From the NCBI RefSeq assembly GCF_040812395.1, contig NZ_JBFNXH010000006.1:248001-312000 (forward strand): a stretch of DNA of 64,000 nt, read 5' to 3'. The position numbers and the translations under genes were made by a program. The DNA comes from Paenibacillus_E sp040812395 (GTDB lineage Bacteria > Bacillota > Bacilli > Paenibacillales > NBRC-103111). Below, piece by piece: positions 26,171 to 34,524 of this stretch (positions are counted from its first letter, which is position 1; each line of letters begins with the position of its first letter). The notes under the pieces are model-generated. The model had not been told where the DNA came from. It did not search any database and was given only the letters and a program-made list of their open reading frames with translations.

Positions 26171-28591
26171 CTATTTAAGTTCAACCACTTCGTATAAATC
26201 TTGGCGAATTTTTTTGCTATCGATAGCTGCTCTCCACGGATCTTGCGTGACCGACAGAGTCACATCCATTCTTGCGCACAGCTCTTTGCGTTGATCCTCA
26301 TTCAGAACGACTTCACGAACATGCTCGATACCGAGTCTGTGTACCCACTCGCTTGTACGTTCGCCATACTTACCGGTCTCGCGGTAATATTGCAGATACG
26401 CTTCTGTGTACTCGATGATCTCCTCTTCGGTTTTAACGGTTGCCAGCAGGTCGCCAACGCGTACCTTCACACCGCCGTTACCGCCAGCATACAACTCCCA
26501 TCCGCCATCGACGGAAACAACGCCAAGATCTTTAATGCCGGATTCCGCACAGTTCCGCGGACAACCGGATACCGCCATTTTCACTTTTGCCGGTGTATTG
26601 AGCCGTTCAAACCGTTTCTCCAATTGAATCCCGACACCCATGGCGTCTCCTGTGCCGAATCGGCAGAAGGTTTCGCCTACACAAGTTTTCACGGTACGGA
26701 GCGCTTTACCGTAGGCATATCCAGACGGCATATCGAGCGCTTCCCACATCGCGGTCAAATCTTCTTTTTTCACGCCAAGCAAGTCGATGCGTTGTCCGCC
26801 TGTAAGCTTCACTGTTGGAACATTGAATTGTTCCGCCACTTCGGCAATCCGCTTCAAATCCTTCGGGCTGGTCACGCCGCCATACATACGCGGAACGACC
26901 GAATAGGTGCCGTCTTTCTGAATGTTCGCATGCATACGCTCATTGACGAAGCGTGATGTGCTGTCATCCTTATAAGTTTCAGGGCTAACCATCCCTAAGT
27001 AGTAGTTCAGTGCAGGACGACACTTCGAGCAGCCTTCTTCGTTTTTCCAGCCGAGCACGTGCATGACTTCACGAACGTGGGATAGCCCCTTTTCGCGAAT
27101 CGCCGTTACCACTTCATCGCGTGTATGATCTGTGCAACCGCAAATGGTTTCCTTCGCAGCGTTCTTATCATAAGAATCGCCGAGCGTGTAAGCCAACAAA
27201 TCGCTGACAAGCGGTTTGCAGCCGCCACAAGAACGGGATGCCGTCGTGCAGTTTTTTACTTCTTCCACAGTGGTCAAGCCTTGCTCACGGATGGCCGAAC
27301 AGATCGTTCCTTTCGTTACCCCGTTACAGCCGCAAATAATCGCGTCGTCCTTCATATCAGCCACACCGGAAGCTGCGCCGCCACCGCCGGAAGAATCCGT
27401 CAGGATCGCCGTCTTGCCCATGCCGCTAATGTCCGTTTCTTCACGAATCATTTGCATTAAACGCGTACCGTCGGCTGTGTCCCCGAACAGAACGGCGCCG
27501 ATGATTTTGTTGTCTTTAATCACAACTTTCTTATAAATGCCGGAAAATTCATCGTGTACGCGAATGGCTTTCGTACCTTCGGCATCCATGAACTGGCCGC
27601 CTGAGAACACGTCAACGCCGGATACTTTGAGCTTCGTATAGACAACTGAACCTTCATAAGGGCCCGTTTCAACGCCTGCCAAATGTTTTGCAAGCACCGC
27701 GCCTTGCTCATAAAGCGGAGCCACGAGACCATAAGCGATGCCACGGTGCATCGCGCATTCGCCTACGGCGTACACATTCGGGATACTCGTTTGCAAATAG
27801 TCATTCACGATGATCCCTGGATTACACTCAAGACCCGCATTTTTCGCGAGCTCGACATTCGGTCGGATACCTACAGCCATGACGATCAAATCAGCTTCAG
27901 CAACGCTACCGTCTTTGAACTTCAAACCTTTTACTCGCTTGTCGCCAACGATTTCGGCGGACTGCTTTTCGAGAAGGAAGTTGATCCCCTGCTCTTCAAG
28001 CGCAGCTTGCAGCATTTTCGAAGCCTGACGGTCAAGCTGGCGCTCCATAATCGTGTCTACGATGTGGACGACATCGACTTGCATGCCTAAGTTCAGAAAG
28101 CCCCTCGCCGCTTCAAGTCCAAGCAGACCGCCGCCAATGACAATCGCTTTCTTGTACTTCTTCGCCGATTCCATCATAATTTCGCAATCACGAATCGTTC
28201 GATACGCCATAACGCCTTCTTTATCCACGCCCGGCAAAGGAATCATGAATGGATTAGAACCTGTCGCAATCAACAATTTATCGTAAGAAACCGTCAGCCC
28301 TTTATCGCTTGTTACCGTTTGGGCGGTTGTATCGATTTGAGTTACAGTGTGATTCGTGTGCAATGTAATGCCATTGCTTTCATACCATTCATAAGGATGA
28401 ATGACGATATCCTCTACTTTGGAATCTCCGGCGAGCACGTAGGACAACAGGATTCGGTTGTAGTTCGGATGCGGTTCGCTGCCGAAAATCGTAACCTCAT
28501 ATTTATCAGGAGCCAGTTTCAGCAGATGTTCAACGGCATTCACGCCAGCCATTCCGTTTCCGATTAATACGAGCTTTTCCTTGTGTGTCAT
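26171..28591 (-). CDS. nirB: Assimilatory nitrite reductase large subunit
   Basis: 806 aa. Reduces nitrite to ammonium with NAD(P)H. Order: N-terminal FAD domain (LVLIGNGMAGVNAVEHL), NAD-binding domain (AIVIGGGLLGLEAARGF), two BFD-type [2Fe-2S] domains (CGCNGVTKGTIC to CGGCKPLV, about 415-465, and CGCTDHTRDEV to CSKCRPAL), then the sulfite/nitrite reductase half with CVGETFC and GCPRNCAE, the siroheme/[4Fe-4S] ligands. AAAGGGAG precedes the ATG. A structured 245-nt leader separates it from narK. Confidence 0.94.
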   Translation of the reverse strand: MTHKEKLVLIGNGMAGVNAVEHLLKLAPDKYEVTIFGSEPHPNYNRILLSYVLAGDSKVEDIVIHPYEWYESNGITLHTNHTVTQIDTTAQTVTSDKGLTVSYDKLLIATGSNPFMIPLPGVDKEGVMAYRTIRDCEIMMESAKKYKKAIVIGGGLLGLEAARGFLNLGMQVDVVHIVDTIMERQLDRQASKMLQAALEEQGINFLLEKQSAEIVGDKRVKGLKFKDGSVAEADLIVMAVGIRPNVELAKNAGLECNPGIIVNDYLQTSIPNVYAVGECAMHRGIAYGLVAPLYEQGAVLAKHLAGVETGPYEGSVVYTKLKVSGVDVFSGGQFMDAEGTKAIRVHDEFSGIYKKVVIKDNKIIGAVLFGDTADGTRLMQMIREETDISGMGKTAILTDSSGGGGAASGVADMKDDAIICGCNGVTKGTICSAIREQGLTTVEEVKNCTTASRSCGGCKPLVSDLLAYTLGDSYDKNAAKETICGCTDHTRDEVVTAIREKGLSHVREVMHVLGWKNEEGCSKCRPALNYYLGMVSPETYKDDSTSRFVNERMHANIQKDGTYSVVPRMYGGVTSPKDLKRIAEVAEQFNVPTVKLTGGQRIDLLGVKKEDLTAMWEALDMPSGYAYGKALRTVKTCVGETFCRFGTGDAMGVGIQLEKRFERLNTPAKVKMAVSGCPRNCAESGIKDLGVVSVDGGWELYAGGNGGVKVRVGDLLATVKTEEEIIEYTEAYLQYYRETGKYGERTSEWVHRLGIEHVREVVLNEDQRKELCARMDVTLSVTQDPWRAAIDSKKIRQDLYEVVELK

Positions 28592-28836
28592 TACAATCTC
28601 CCTTTCTATGGTTCAATCTTGAAAAAAAGGTCACCCGGGAGCACGCGCTCCCAGACGACAAAAGTTGGGATATGGAGCTTGAGTCGTTCAATCTGAACGA
28701 TCAAAGACGAATACAACGTAAACGTCTTTGCGCATACAGCCTGATCGTCTGGACTCGCAGGCTGCATGCGCAAAGCTTTTACTTTATATTCAGGCTGCCG
28801 GCCCATTCAATCTGACCGGCAACCCGCGTGAAACAT
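28592..28836 (-). promoter_or_regulatory. Structured leader of nirB with hairpins and a U-run
   Basis: On the minus strand this gap folds into several hairpins: CTTTGCGCAT/ATGCGCAAAG extended by CAGCCTG/CAGGCTG (28728-28776); AAAGACG/CGTCTTT; TCGTTC/GAACGA with loop AGATT (28685-28701); and GGGAGC/GCTCCC followed after 8 bases by seven Ts (28622-28652), a terminator-like end. Adjacent stems share sequence, so alternative folds are possible. I could not find two clear A-N-N-G hexaloops here, so ANTAR control is suggested but not shown. Confidence 0.5.
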
Positions 28837-30075
28837 CTAAGCGTGCGCGCTATCCAAAGGTGCAGCCGTTTTTACTTTGCCGCCTTCACCGATCCATGAG
28901 CGTTTCCATTTCCCTTGCACAACCGTAATGACCAGCAAACAGAAGATGGCGATACCGCTGAGAATCAGAAAGCCTGGTGTGAATGAGCCCGTAGAAAGTT
29001 TCATGTTACCGAGAATTTTGGGCAAGAAGTAACCGCCCAGTCCACCAGCTGCCCCAACGATGCCCGTTATCATGCCAACTTCATTGCTGAAGCGCTGAGG
29101 CACGAGCTGGAACACTGCGCCATTACCCATCCCCATGCACATCATGCCAATAAAGAGGAGCACTGTTGTCATACCTAAGCCTGGCAGTGAAGATACGGCC
29201 GCAAGCATCAAGCCGATTACGCCATACAAAGTCATCAGCATGCGTAAGCCGCCCATTTTATCAGAAAGCCAGCCGCCTACCGGACGGAAGAAACTTCCTG
29301 CAATGATGCAGATGGTCGCGAAATCAGCAGCTGCAACCGGACTTAATTTATACTGCGTATTGAAGAAAATCGTTAAGTAGTTAGCCATACCGGAGAATCC
29401 TCCGAAGGTCACCATGTATAACAAACAGAACACCCAAGTATCTTTTTGCTTAAGCACTCGACCGTAATCCGCCAGCTTTGCGGGCGCCGGTTGAGAAGGG
29501 CTGTCTTTCGCCGTGAAAATGAAGAAGAGGAATACAATGACTAATGGAATGAGCGCCAAGCCGAACACCACATGCCAACTGCCATAATGCTGAGCCAGAC
29601 GATTCGCAAACAAGGTAGCAAAGATCGTACCGCTATTTCCCGCACCGGCAATCCCGAGCGCTAAACCTTGGTACTCCGGCGGATACCAGCGGCTTGCCAA
29701 TGGCAGCGCGGCGGCGAAGCTAGCTCCGGCGATCCCCAGCATCAAAGCAACAAAGTACATATCATTGAGAGAATTCGCCACTTTCCAGCCGAAGATTAAA
29801 GGAACGACTGTTAAGATCATGCCAATGATCGCCGTTTTGCGCGGTCCGATTCGGTCAGTCAAGTAACCAAGCACGAGCCGGAGAATGGAACCTCCCAGAG
29901 CAGGCAATGCGACCAGATTTGCTTTTTGCGCAGCATCCAGTTCAAAATCCTTGGCAATCAGTACAGCGAGCGGGCCCAACATAACCCAAATCATAAAGCT
30001 CATGTCAAAATACAAAAATGCACTTAGCAGCGACCCCTTGTGACCACTTTGCAAAAAACTTTTCCGATCAACCAT
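28837..30075 (-). CDS. narK: Nitrate/nitrite transporter, MFS family (NarK/NasA)
   Basis: 412 aa with about 12 membrane helices. NNP-family signatures include GGSILRLVLGYLTDRIGPRK (motif A) and LALGIAGAGNSGT, the nitrate signature, with a second GGAAGGLGGYFLP near 345. Imports nitrate for the downstream reductases. First gene of the operon, read through the ANTAR leader. AAAGGAGAGGG lies before the ATG. Confidence 0.92.
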   Translation of the reverse strand: MVDRKSFLQSGHKGSLLSAFLYFDMSFMIWVMLGPLAVLIAKDFELDAAQKANLVALPALGGSILRLVLGYLTDRIGPRKTAIIGMILTVVPLIFGWKVANSLNDMYFVALMLGIAGASFAAALPLASRWYPPEYQGLALGIAGAGNSGTIFATLFANRLAQHYGSWHVVFGLALIPLVIVFLFFIFTAKDSPSQPAPAKLADYGRVLKQKDTWVFCLLYMVTFGGFSGMANYLTIFFNTQYKLSPVAAADFATICIIAGSFFRPVGGWLSDKMGGLRMLMTLYGVIGLMLAAVSSLPGLGMTTVLLFIGMMCMGMGNGAVFQLVPQRFSNEVGMITGIVGAAGGLGGYFLPKILGNMKLSTGSFTPGFLILSGIAIFCLLVITVVQGKWKRSWIGEGGKVKTAAPLDSAHA

Positions 30076-30153
30076 GTGTTCCCTCTCCTTTGTGCGAGGC
30101 TTTTTCGCCTTCTTTTTTTACCTACCCGATTACTTGAATGACTGAACCCCAGC

Positions 30154-30239
30154 AAAAAAAGACCGACAAACATAAACCGCGTAAATGCGGATTGCTTGAT
30201 CGGCCTCATTGCCACTGCAGTCACTTCACTGTGATCTGC
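30154..30239 (-). ncRNA. ANTAR antiterminator leader of the narK operon
   Basis: Minus-strand leader RNA. P1 (30217-30239): GCAG-a-TCAC with hexaloop AGTGAA and GTGACTGC. P2 (30202-30213): GGC, hexaloop AATGAG, GCC. Both loops have A at position 1 and G at position 4, the ANTAR recognition rule. A terminator follows (30161-30205): GGCCGA...CCGC, loop ATTTAC, GCGG...TCGGTC and seven Us. The 3' arm of P2 is the 5' arm of the terminator, so P2 and the terminator exclude each other. The divergent ANTAR protein at 30549 is the likely partner. Confidence 0.8.
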
Positions 30240-30354
30240 ATGTTAGATTAAATACCATCATTTGAACATAAAAGCCTATCCAATTACATACTTGTAAGGG
30301 ATAGGCGCCATTGCCTTCGTTGATGAACACACCATTGTGTTCGTTCATATCGTT

Positions 30355-30394
30355 ATTATAGTACGACTTTTTGTTCACGTCAATAAACATAACA
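30355..30394 (-). promoter_or_regulatory. Sigma-A promoter of the nas operon with possible GlnR/TnrA box
   Basis: On the minus strand TTGACG (30383-30378), 17 bases, TATAAT (30360-30355): nearly perfect. A 17-mer TGTTATGTTTATTGACG (30394-30378) overlapping the -35 fits TGTNAN7TNACA except for the last base. The start would be near 30348, giving a leader of about 270 nt. It also contains a hairpin GAACACA/TGTGTTC near 30330. Confidence 0.7.
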
Positions 30395-30548
30395 TAAATA
30401 ATTTTATTATGAACTCTTCCTATTATATATCGACAAAATTTGAATCCATATGCTATAGTAATGCCGTATATATCATTAAATATATAGCAATAACCTAACA
30501 TATACATTACATGAATAAGTTAAGTTTAATGATGATGGAGGTATCGTC

Positions 30549-31199
30549 ATGTTACAAACCTTTATACTGATCGACGAGTTCGAACGAACTCGCCCATTGA
30601 CCTCCTCCACCTCGCCGGCGCAAAAGCCGAACTCTGCAAATGCCGCCAAGACGACGAAACCCGAATCCATCCTGAAAGACATGGGGTTCCGCGTCTATGC
30701 TGCAAGCCATGCGAAAGAAATTTCTTTCATTATTCCTAAAGCAGATGCCGTCCTTTTATCCGTAAGCCCGGATCAAGTGGAGCCATGGCGCGCCCGCGTA
30801 CTCGCTCACCGCAGTCTTCCCATGTTTTGGTGGTGCGATCCGCTCACCTTTCCAAGCAACGAATGTAAAATCGATTCCGGCATCGATGGATTGATCGGCT
30901 CAAAGATGAGTCCTCTGGAAATTCATTGCGCTTTGCTGCTCGGAGTCAATCATTACTTTCAACGGACGGAATGGGAGCAGGAACGTGAGCAGCTGTTATC
31001 TAAGCTGGAGGAGCGAAAATGGATTGATCAGGCAAAACGCATTTTAAGTGAAATCAAGCATATTTCTGAGGCGGAAGCATACGACTTCCTCCGCAAGCAG
31101 GCGATGAATGAACGTAAACGGATGGTAGATGTCGCCACCTCCATCGTCAAGGTGTATCAATTACTGCAGGATGAGAATAAAGGAGGCCGAAAACGATGA
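30549..31199 (+). CDS. ANTAR-domain antitermination regulator
   Basis: 216 aa. The C-terminal 60 residues (LEERKWIDQAKRILSEIKHI to AYDFLRKQAMNERKRMVDVA) are an ANTAR RNA-binding domain. The N-terminal 140 residues resemble a pseudo-receiver (FILIDEFERTR, ADAVLLSVSPDQVEP) as in NasT, but without a clear phosphoacceptor Asp. GGAGG lies 7 bases before the ATG. It is divergent from narK, whose leader carries the matching hairpins, so it should turn on nitrate assimilation by antitermination. No NasS-type sensor is nearby. Confidence 0.85.
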   Translation: MLQTFILIDEFERTRPLTSSTSPAQKPNSANAAKTTKPESILKDMGFRVYAASHAKEISFIIPKADAVLLSVSPDQVEPWRARVLAHRSLPMFWWCDPLTFPSNECKIDSGIDGLIGSKMSPLEIHCALLLGVNHYFQRTEWEQEREQLLSKLEERKWIDQAKRILSEIKHISEAEAYDFLRKQAMNERKRMVDVATSIVKVYQLLQDENKGGRKR

Positions 31200-32227
31200 T
31201 ATCCCTTTTAAAAGAAGTGGGACGCGGAAAACGCGGCGCGAGAGATCTTTCTTATGAAGAAGCCTTCCAAGCGGCTGAATGGATATTAAATGGAACATCT
31301 ACACCTGCTCAGACCGGCGCTTTTCTGGTTGCTGAACGCGTTAAGATGGAATCGTCGGAAGAATTGAAAGCTTTCATTGATGCGCTGCGCACACGCATCA
31401 CCACATATCCCGTGCCAGGCAGCATCGACTGTGCCGGCCCTTATGATGGACGCGGCCGCACGTTCATCGCGACGCTTCCAACCGCATTCGTGCTCGCCGC
31501 ATGCGGACTTCCTGCAACGCTTCACGGCAGTCCAAGCATGCCCCCCAAATGGGGCATTACGCTCACGGACGTGCTCGAAGCGTTGAAGGTGCCTGCGCTG
31601 CAAGCTTCGCGTGAAGCGCTCATTTCTGCCGCGGCGCGAACAGGCTTCCTGTTTACGCCGACGGAAAGCTGGTGCGCTCCGCTCGGAGAGCTGCGCGGGC
31701 TGCGCCAGGAACTCGGGCTGCGCACCGTGTTCAACACCGCAGAGAAGCTGCTTCGCTTCACCGAAGCGCCTTATATGGCGGTCGGTGTATTTCATGGCAC
31801 CGTGTTTGAGAAAATTACGAATCTGCTCATCGATTTAGGCGTTTCGCACGGGATCGTTGTGCAAGGCATGGAAGGCTCCGAGGATCTATCCGTGGAAAAA
31901 CGGACGAGAACTTATGTGATTCGCGACAAGGTCAGTGAATTGTTCATCGTCGATCCAGAGCTGTATGAGATGATGGTCGAAGTGCCTGAGGTTGAGTGGA
32001 CGGCACAGCTCCAAGGAGAAACGGCGCTGGCCGTGCTCCGCGGCACCGCTGAATTGCCTTACCTGAATATGGTGCTTCTCAACAGCGCTGTTCGCTTATG
32101 GGTCTCCCAGAAGGCAGGCTCCATCGAAGAAGGCATCTATATGGCTCGTCATGCCATTGAGCAAGGAACAGCTATGCAGAAATTCACGGAATGGACGGAA
32201 GCGATCAAGCCGGTGTCTACGAAGTAG
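31196..32227 (+). CDS. TrpD2/YbiB-like glycosyltransferase family 3 protein
   Basis: 343 aa, fold of anthranilate phosphoribosyltransferase (N-terminal helical domain ILNGTSTPAQTGAFLVAERVK, then the alpha/beta domain). The usual GTGGD phosphoribosyl-diphosphate loop is replaced by CAGPYDGRGRTF, so true TrpD activity is unlikely; TrpD2/YbiB proteins are reported to bind nucleic acid instead. It overlaps the ANTAR gene by 4 bp (ATGA), which implies a shared role in control of nitrate genes (inference). Confidence 0.75.
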   Translation: MISLLKEVGRGKRGARDLSYEEAFQAAEWILNGTSTPAQTGAFLVAERVKMESSEELKAFIDALRTRITTYPVPGSIDCAGPYDGRGRTFIATLPTAFVLAACGLPATLHGSPSMPPKWGITLTDVLEALKVPALQASREALISAAARTGFLFTPTESWCAPLGELRGLRQELGLRTVFNTAEKLLRFTEAPYMAVGVFHGTVFEKITNLLIDLGVSHGIVVQGMEGSEDLSVEKRTRTYVIRDKVSELFIVDPELYEMMVEVPEVEWTAQLQGETALAVLRGTAELPYLNMVLLNSAVRLWVSQKAGSIEEGIYMARHAIEQGTAMQKFTEWTEAIKPVSTK

Positions 32228-32238
32228 GGCGCTCCGTG

Positions 32239-33213
32239 TAAGGCCCTTTTTAGGCCTTACACGGGCCTCGGGGCGCTTGCCCGCTCCGCGTAAGCGCCAT
32301 AAAGGCTCTAACAAGCGAGATTGCCTTTCGCTTGTTGGAGCCTCTTTACTTGTAAGGCCCTGTTCAGGCCTTACACCGGTCTCCGGGCGCTTGCTGCTCC
32401 GCGTAAGCGCCATAAAGGCTCTAACAAGCGAGATTGCCTTTCGCTTGTTAGAGCCTTGAAACTTGTAAGGCCCTGTTCAGGCCTTACACGGGTCTCCGGG
32501 CGCTTACCCGCTCCGCGTAAGCGCCATAAAGGCTCTAACAAGCGAGATTGCCTTTCGCTTGTTAGAGCCTTGNNNNNNNNNNNNNNNNNNNNNNNNNNNN
32601 CACGGGTCTCCGGGCGCTTACCCGCTCCGCGTAAGCGCCATAAAGGCTCTAACAAGCGAGATTTCCTTTCGCTTGTTAGAGCTTCTTTACTTGTAAGGCC
32701 CTGTTCAGGCCTTACACCGGTCTCCGGGCGCTTGCTGCTCCGCGTAAGCGCCATAAAGGCTCTAACAAGCGAGATTGCCTTTCGCTTGTTAGAGCCTTGA
32801 AACTTGTAAGGCCCTTTTCAGGCCTTACACGGGCCCCGGGCGCTTACCCGCTCCGCGTAAGCGCCATAAAGGCTCTAACAAGCGCGATTTCCTTTCGCTT
32901 GTTAGAGCCTTGAAACTTGTAAGGCCCTTTTCAGGCCTTACACGGCCCCCCTGGCGCTTACCCGCTCCGCGTAAGCGCCATAAAGGCTCTAACAAGCGAG
33001 ATTGCCTTTCGCTTGTTAGAGCCTTGAAACTTGTAAGGCCCTGTTCAGGCCTTACACGGGTCTCCGGGCGCTTACCCGCTCCGCGTAAGCGCCATAAAGG
33101 CTCTAACAAGCGAGATTGCCTTTCGCTTGTTAGAGCCTTGAAACATGTAAGGCCCTGTTCAGGCCTTACACCGGCCCCGGGCGCTTACCCGCTCCGCGTA
33201 AGCGCCATACTTG
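32239..33213. repeat. Tandem array of nine triple-hairpin units (113-114 bp)
   Basis: Units start at 32239, 32353, 32466, about 32580 (partly masked), 32694, 32807, 32920, 33034 and 33148; the last is partial. Each holds three palindromes: TAAGGCC/GGCCTTA, GGCGCTTAC/GTAAGCGCC, and GGCTCTAACAAGCG/CGCTTGTTAGAGCC (14 bp). Most differences between units fall in loops. Positions 32573-32600 are N. Open frames through the array arise from the period and are not genes. It lies between convergent genes. Confidence 0.9.
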
Positions 33214-33253
33214 CCCCTACAGGCGTGGATTTCATCCGCCTGTTATGCCCAAC

Positions 33254-33290
33254 ATAAAGGACCTTGCGGTTCCACACCGCAAAGTCCTTT
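33254..33290. terminator. Bidirectional terminator
   Basis: AAAGGACCTTGCGGT pairs with ACCGCAAAGTCCTTT around TTCCAC. It sits between the repeat array and the end of the CAP-domain gene, 26 bp after that gene's stop. Confidence 0.75.
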
Positions 33291-33315
33291 ATCGTCTACG
33301 CTAACTACTCTGCAT

Positions 33316-34077
33316 TTACTTGCCAATAAACTGCTGCGTGAACATTTTGCCGCAAGAACCTCCGTCCACGATACCGATGCCGATATGCGTGTAGTCCTTG
33401 CTCAAAATATTCGCCTTATGCCCTGGGGAATTCATCAAAGCCTGATGAGCAGCCTCTACGTTTTGATTGCAAGCGATATTCTCTCCTGCTGCGCTGTAGG
33501 AAATGCCGAACCGCTTCATCATGTCAAAAGGCGAGCCGTACGTTGGCGAGTCGTGTGAGAAGTAATTATTGTCTACCATATCCTGACTCTTCAGTCTGGC
33601 CGTCTTGGTTAATGTCAGATCCACCGTGAGCGGCGGGAGACCTGCAGCAGCACGCGCACTGTTTACCAGATCGATCATCCGCTGTTCCTCTGGCGTCAAG
33701 CTTGGCACAGACGGCACTTGCGGCTTCGGCGTCGGACTTGGCGGCGCTGTTGGGGCCGGAGTCGGCGTCGGCTTCTTAGGAATTTTCAAATTACCGTAAG
33801 CCCACAAAATCGATTGCAACGTTTGGTCATCGACATTCCCTGTGACAGGAAGGCCATACTTGCTTTGAAAAGCTTTAACCCCTGCCGTCGTCTGGCTGCC
33901 ATAGTACCCGGTTATGGGTCCGCCATAATAACCCAGCGATTTCAACATCCCCTGCACCGCGTAAACGTCAGGTCCCTTGGCCCCTTTTCCGAATGCAAAA
34001 GCGGTCGTTGAAGTCGAAAAGAATAGGGCGACACAGATCAGAACAATCCAGACATGTTTTCTTTTGCCTTGTAGCAT
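33316..34077 (-). CDS. Secreted CAP-domain protein with peptidoglycan-binding domain
   Basis: 253 aa. Start at the ATG at 34077, which gives a normal signal peptide (HVWIVLICVALFFSTSTTAFA); the frame extends 22 codons further without a ribosome site. Then a peptidoglycan-binding domain (GPDVYAVQGMLKSLGYYGGP, KAFQSKYGLPVTG), a Pro/Thr linker, and a CAP/SCP domain of the YkwD type (MIDLVNSARAAAGLPPL, GENIACNQ, MNSPGHKANIL, HIGIGI). Probably a cell-wall or spore-surface protein. Confidence 0.85.
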   Translation of the reverse strand: MLQGKRKHVWIVLICVALFFSTSTTAFAFGKGAKGPDVYAVQGMLKSLGYYGGPITGYYGSQTTAGVKAFQSKYGLPVTGNVDDQTLQSILWAYGNLKIPKKPTPTPAPTAPPSPTPKPQVPSVPSLTPEEQRMIDLVNSARAAAGLPPLTVDLTLTKTARLKSQDMVDNNYFSHDSPTYGSPFDMMKRFGISYSAAGENIACNQNVEAAHQALMNSPGHKANILSKDYTHIGIGIVDGGSCGKMFTQQFIGK

Positions 34078-34182
34078 GCGATTACTTTCACTCCCCGTCA
34101 TTAGCATCATTCGTCGCAGAATTGACGATAGGAGTAGGTTCACCTATTTATCATGTATTATCCAAACCAAAGAAATTTTGGT

Positions 34183-34524
34183 TCAGTTTTTTTGAGGCAA
34201 AATGCGATCGATGAAAGGCGTCGTATCGATTTCCGCTAATTTTACGCGTCCGCGGCCCCAGCCTATCGTTTCACGCCAGCTGCCAAGCAGGTGATCTTCG
34301 ACCAACTGTTCTTCCAGCGGCGCCGTTTCCAGCGGATCGGCAAAAGGAGAGACATAGAGCGCATCAACCGGGCAATACGCTTCGCAAATAAAGCACGTTT
34401 GGCAATCATCCTGCCTTGCTATAACCGGGATGCCATCTTCCCCTTGATCGAACACATTCGTCGGGCATACCTTCACACAAAGCTTGCACTGTACACAGCG
34501 GTCAGAACTAACGAATTCTATCAT
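34183..34524 (-). CDS. Ferredoxin-type protein, two [4Fe-4S] clusters
   Basis: 113 aa. CVQCKLCVKVCP (residues 10-21) and CQTCFICEAYCP (41-52) each supply the four-cysteine pattern of a bacterial ferredoxin. About 60 further residues follow, ending in DRILPQKN. The start overlaps the stop of the flavoprotein gene by one base (TAATG), so the two are translationally coupled and likely form a flavin/iron-sulfur complex like AprAB. Last gene of the operon. Confidence 0.85.
   Translation of the reverse strand: MIEFVSSDRCVQCKLCVKVCPTNVFDQGEDGIPVIARQDDCQTCFICEAYCPVDALYVSPFADPLETAPLEEQLVEDHLLGSWRETIGWGRGRVKLAEIDTTPFIDRILPQKN

Noticed and set aside
32239..33213. CRISPR array
   Set aside because: Units are 113-114 bp and nearly identical throughout, with no unique spacers and no cas genes.
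32321..33257. Long open frames across the repeat array
   Set aside because: They result from a period that is a multiple of three for part of the array, have no ribosome site, run through masked bases and repeat the same peptide in several frames.
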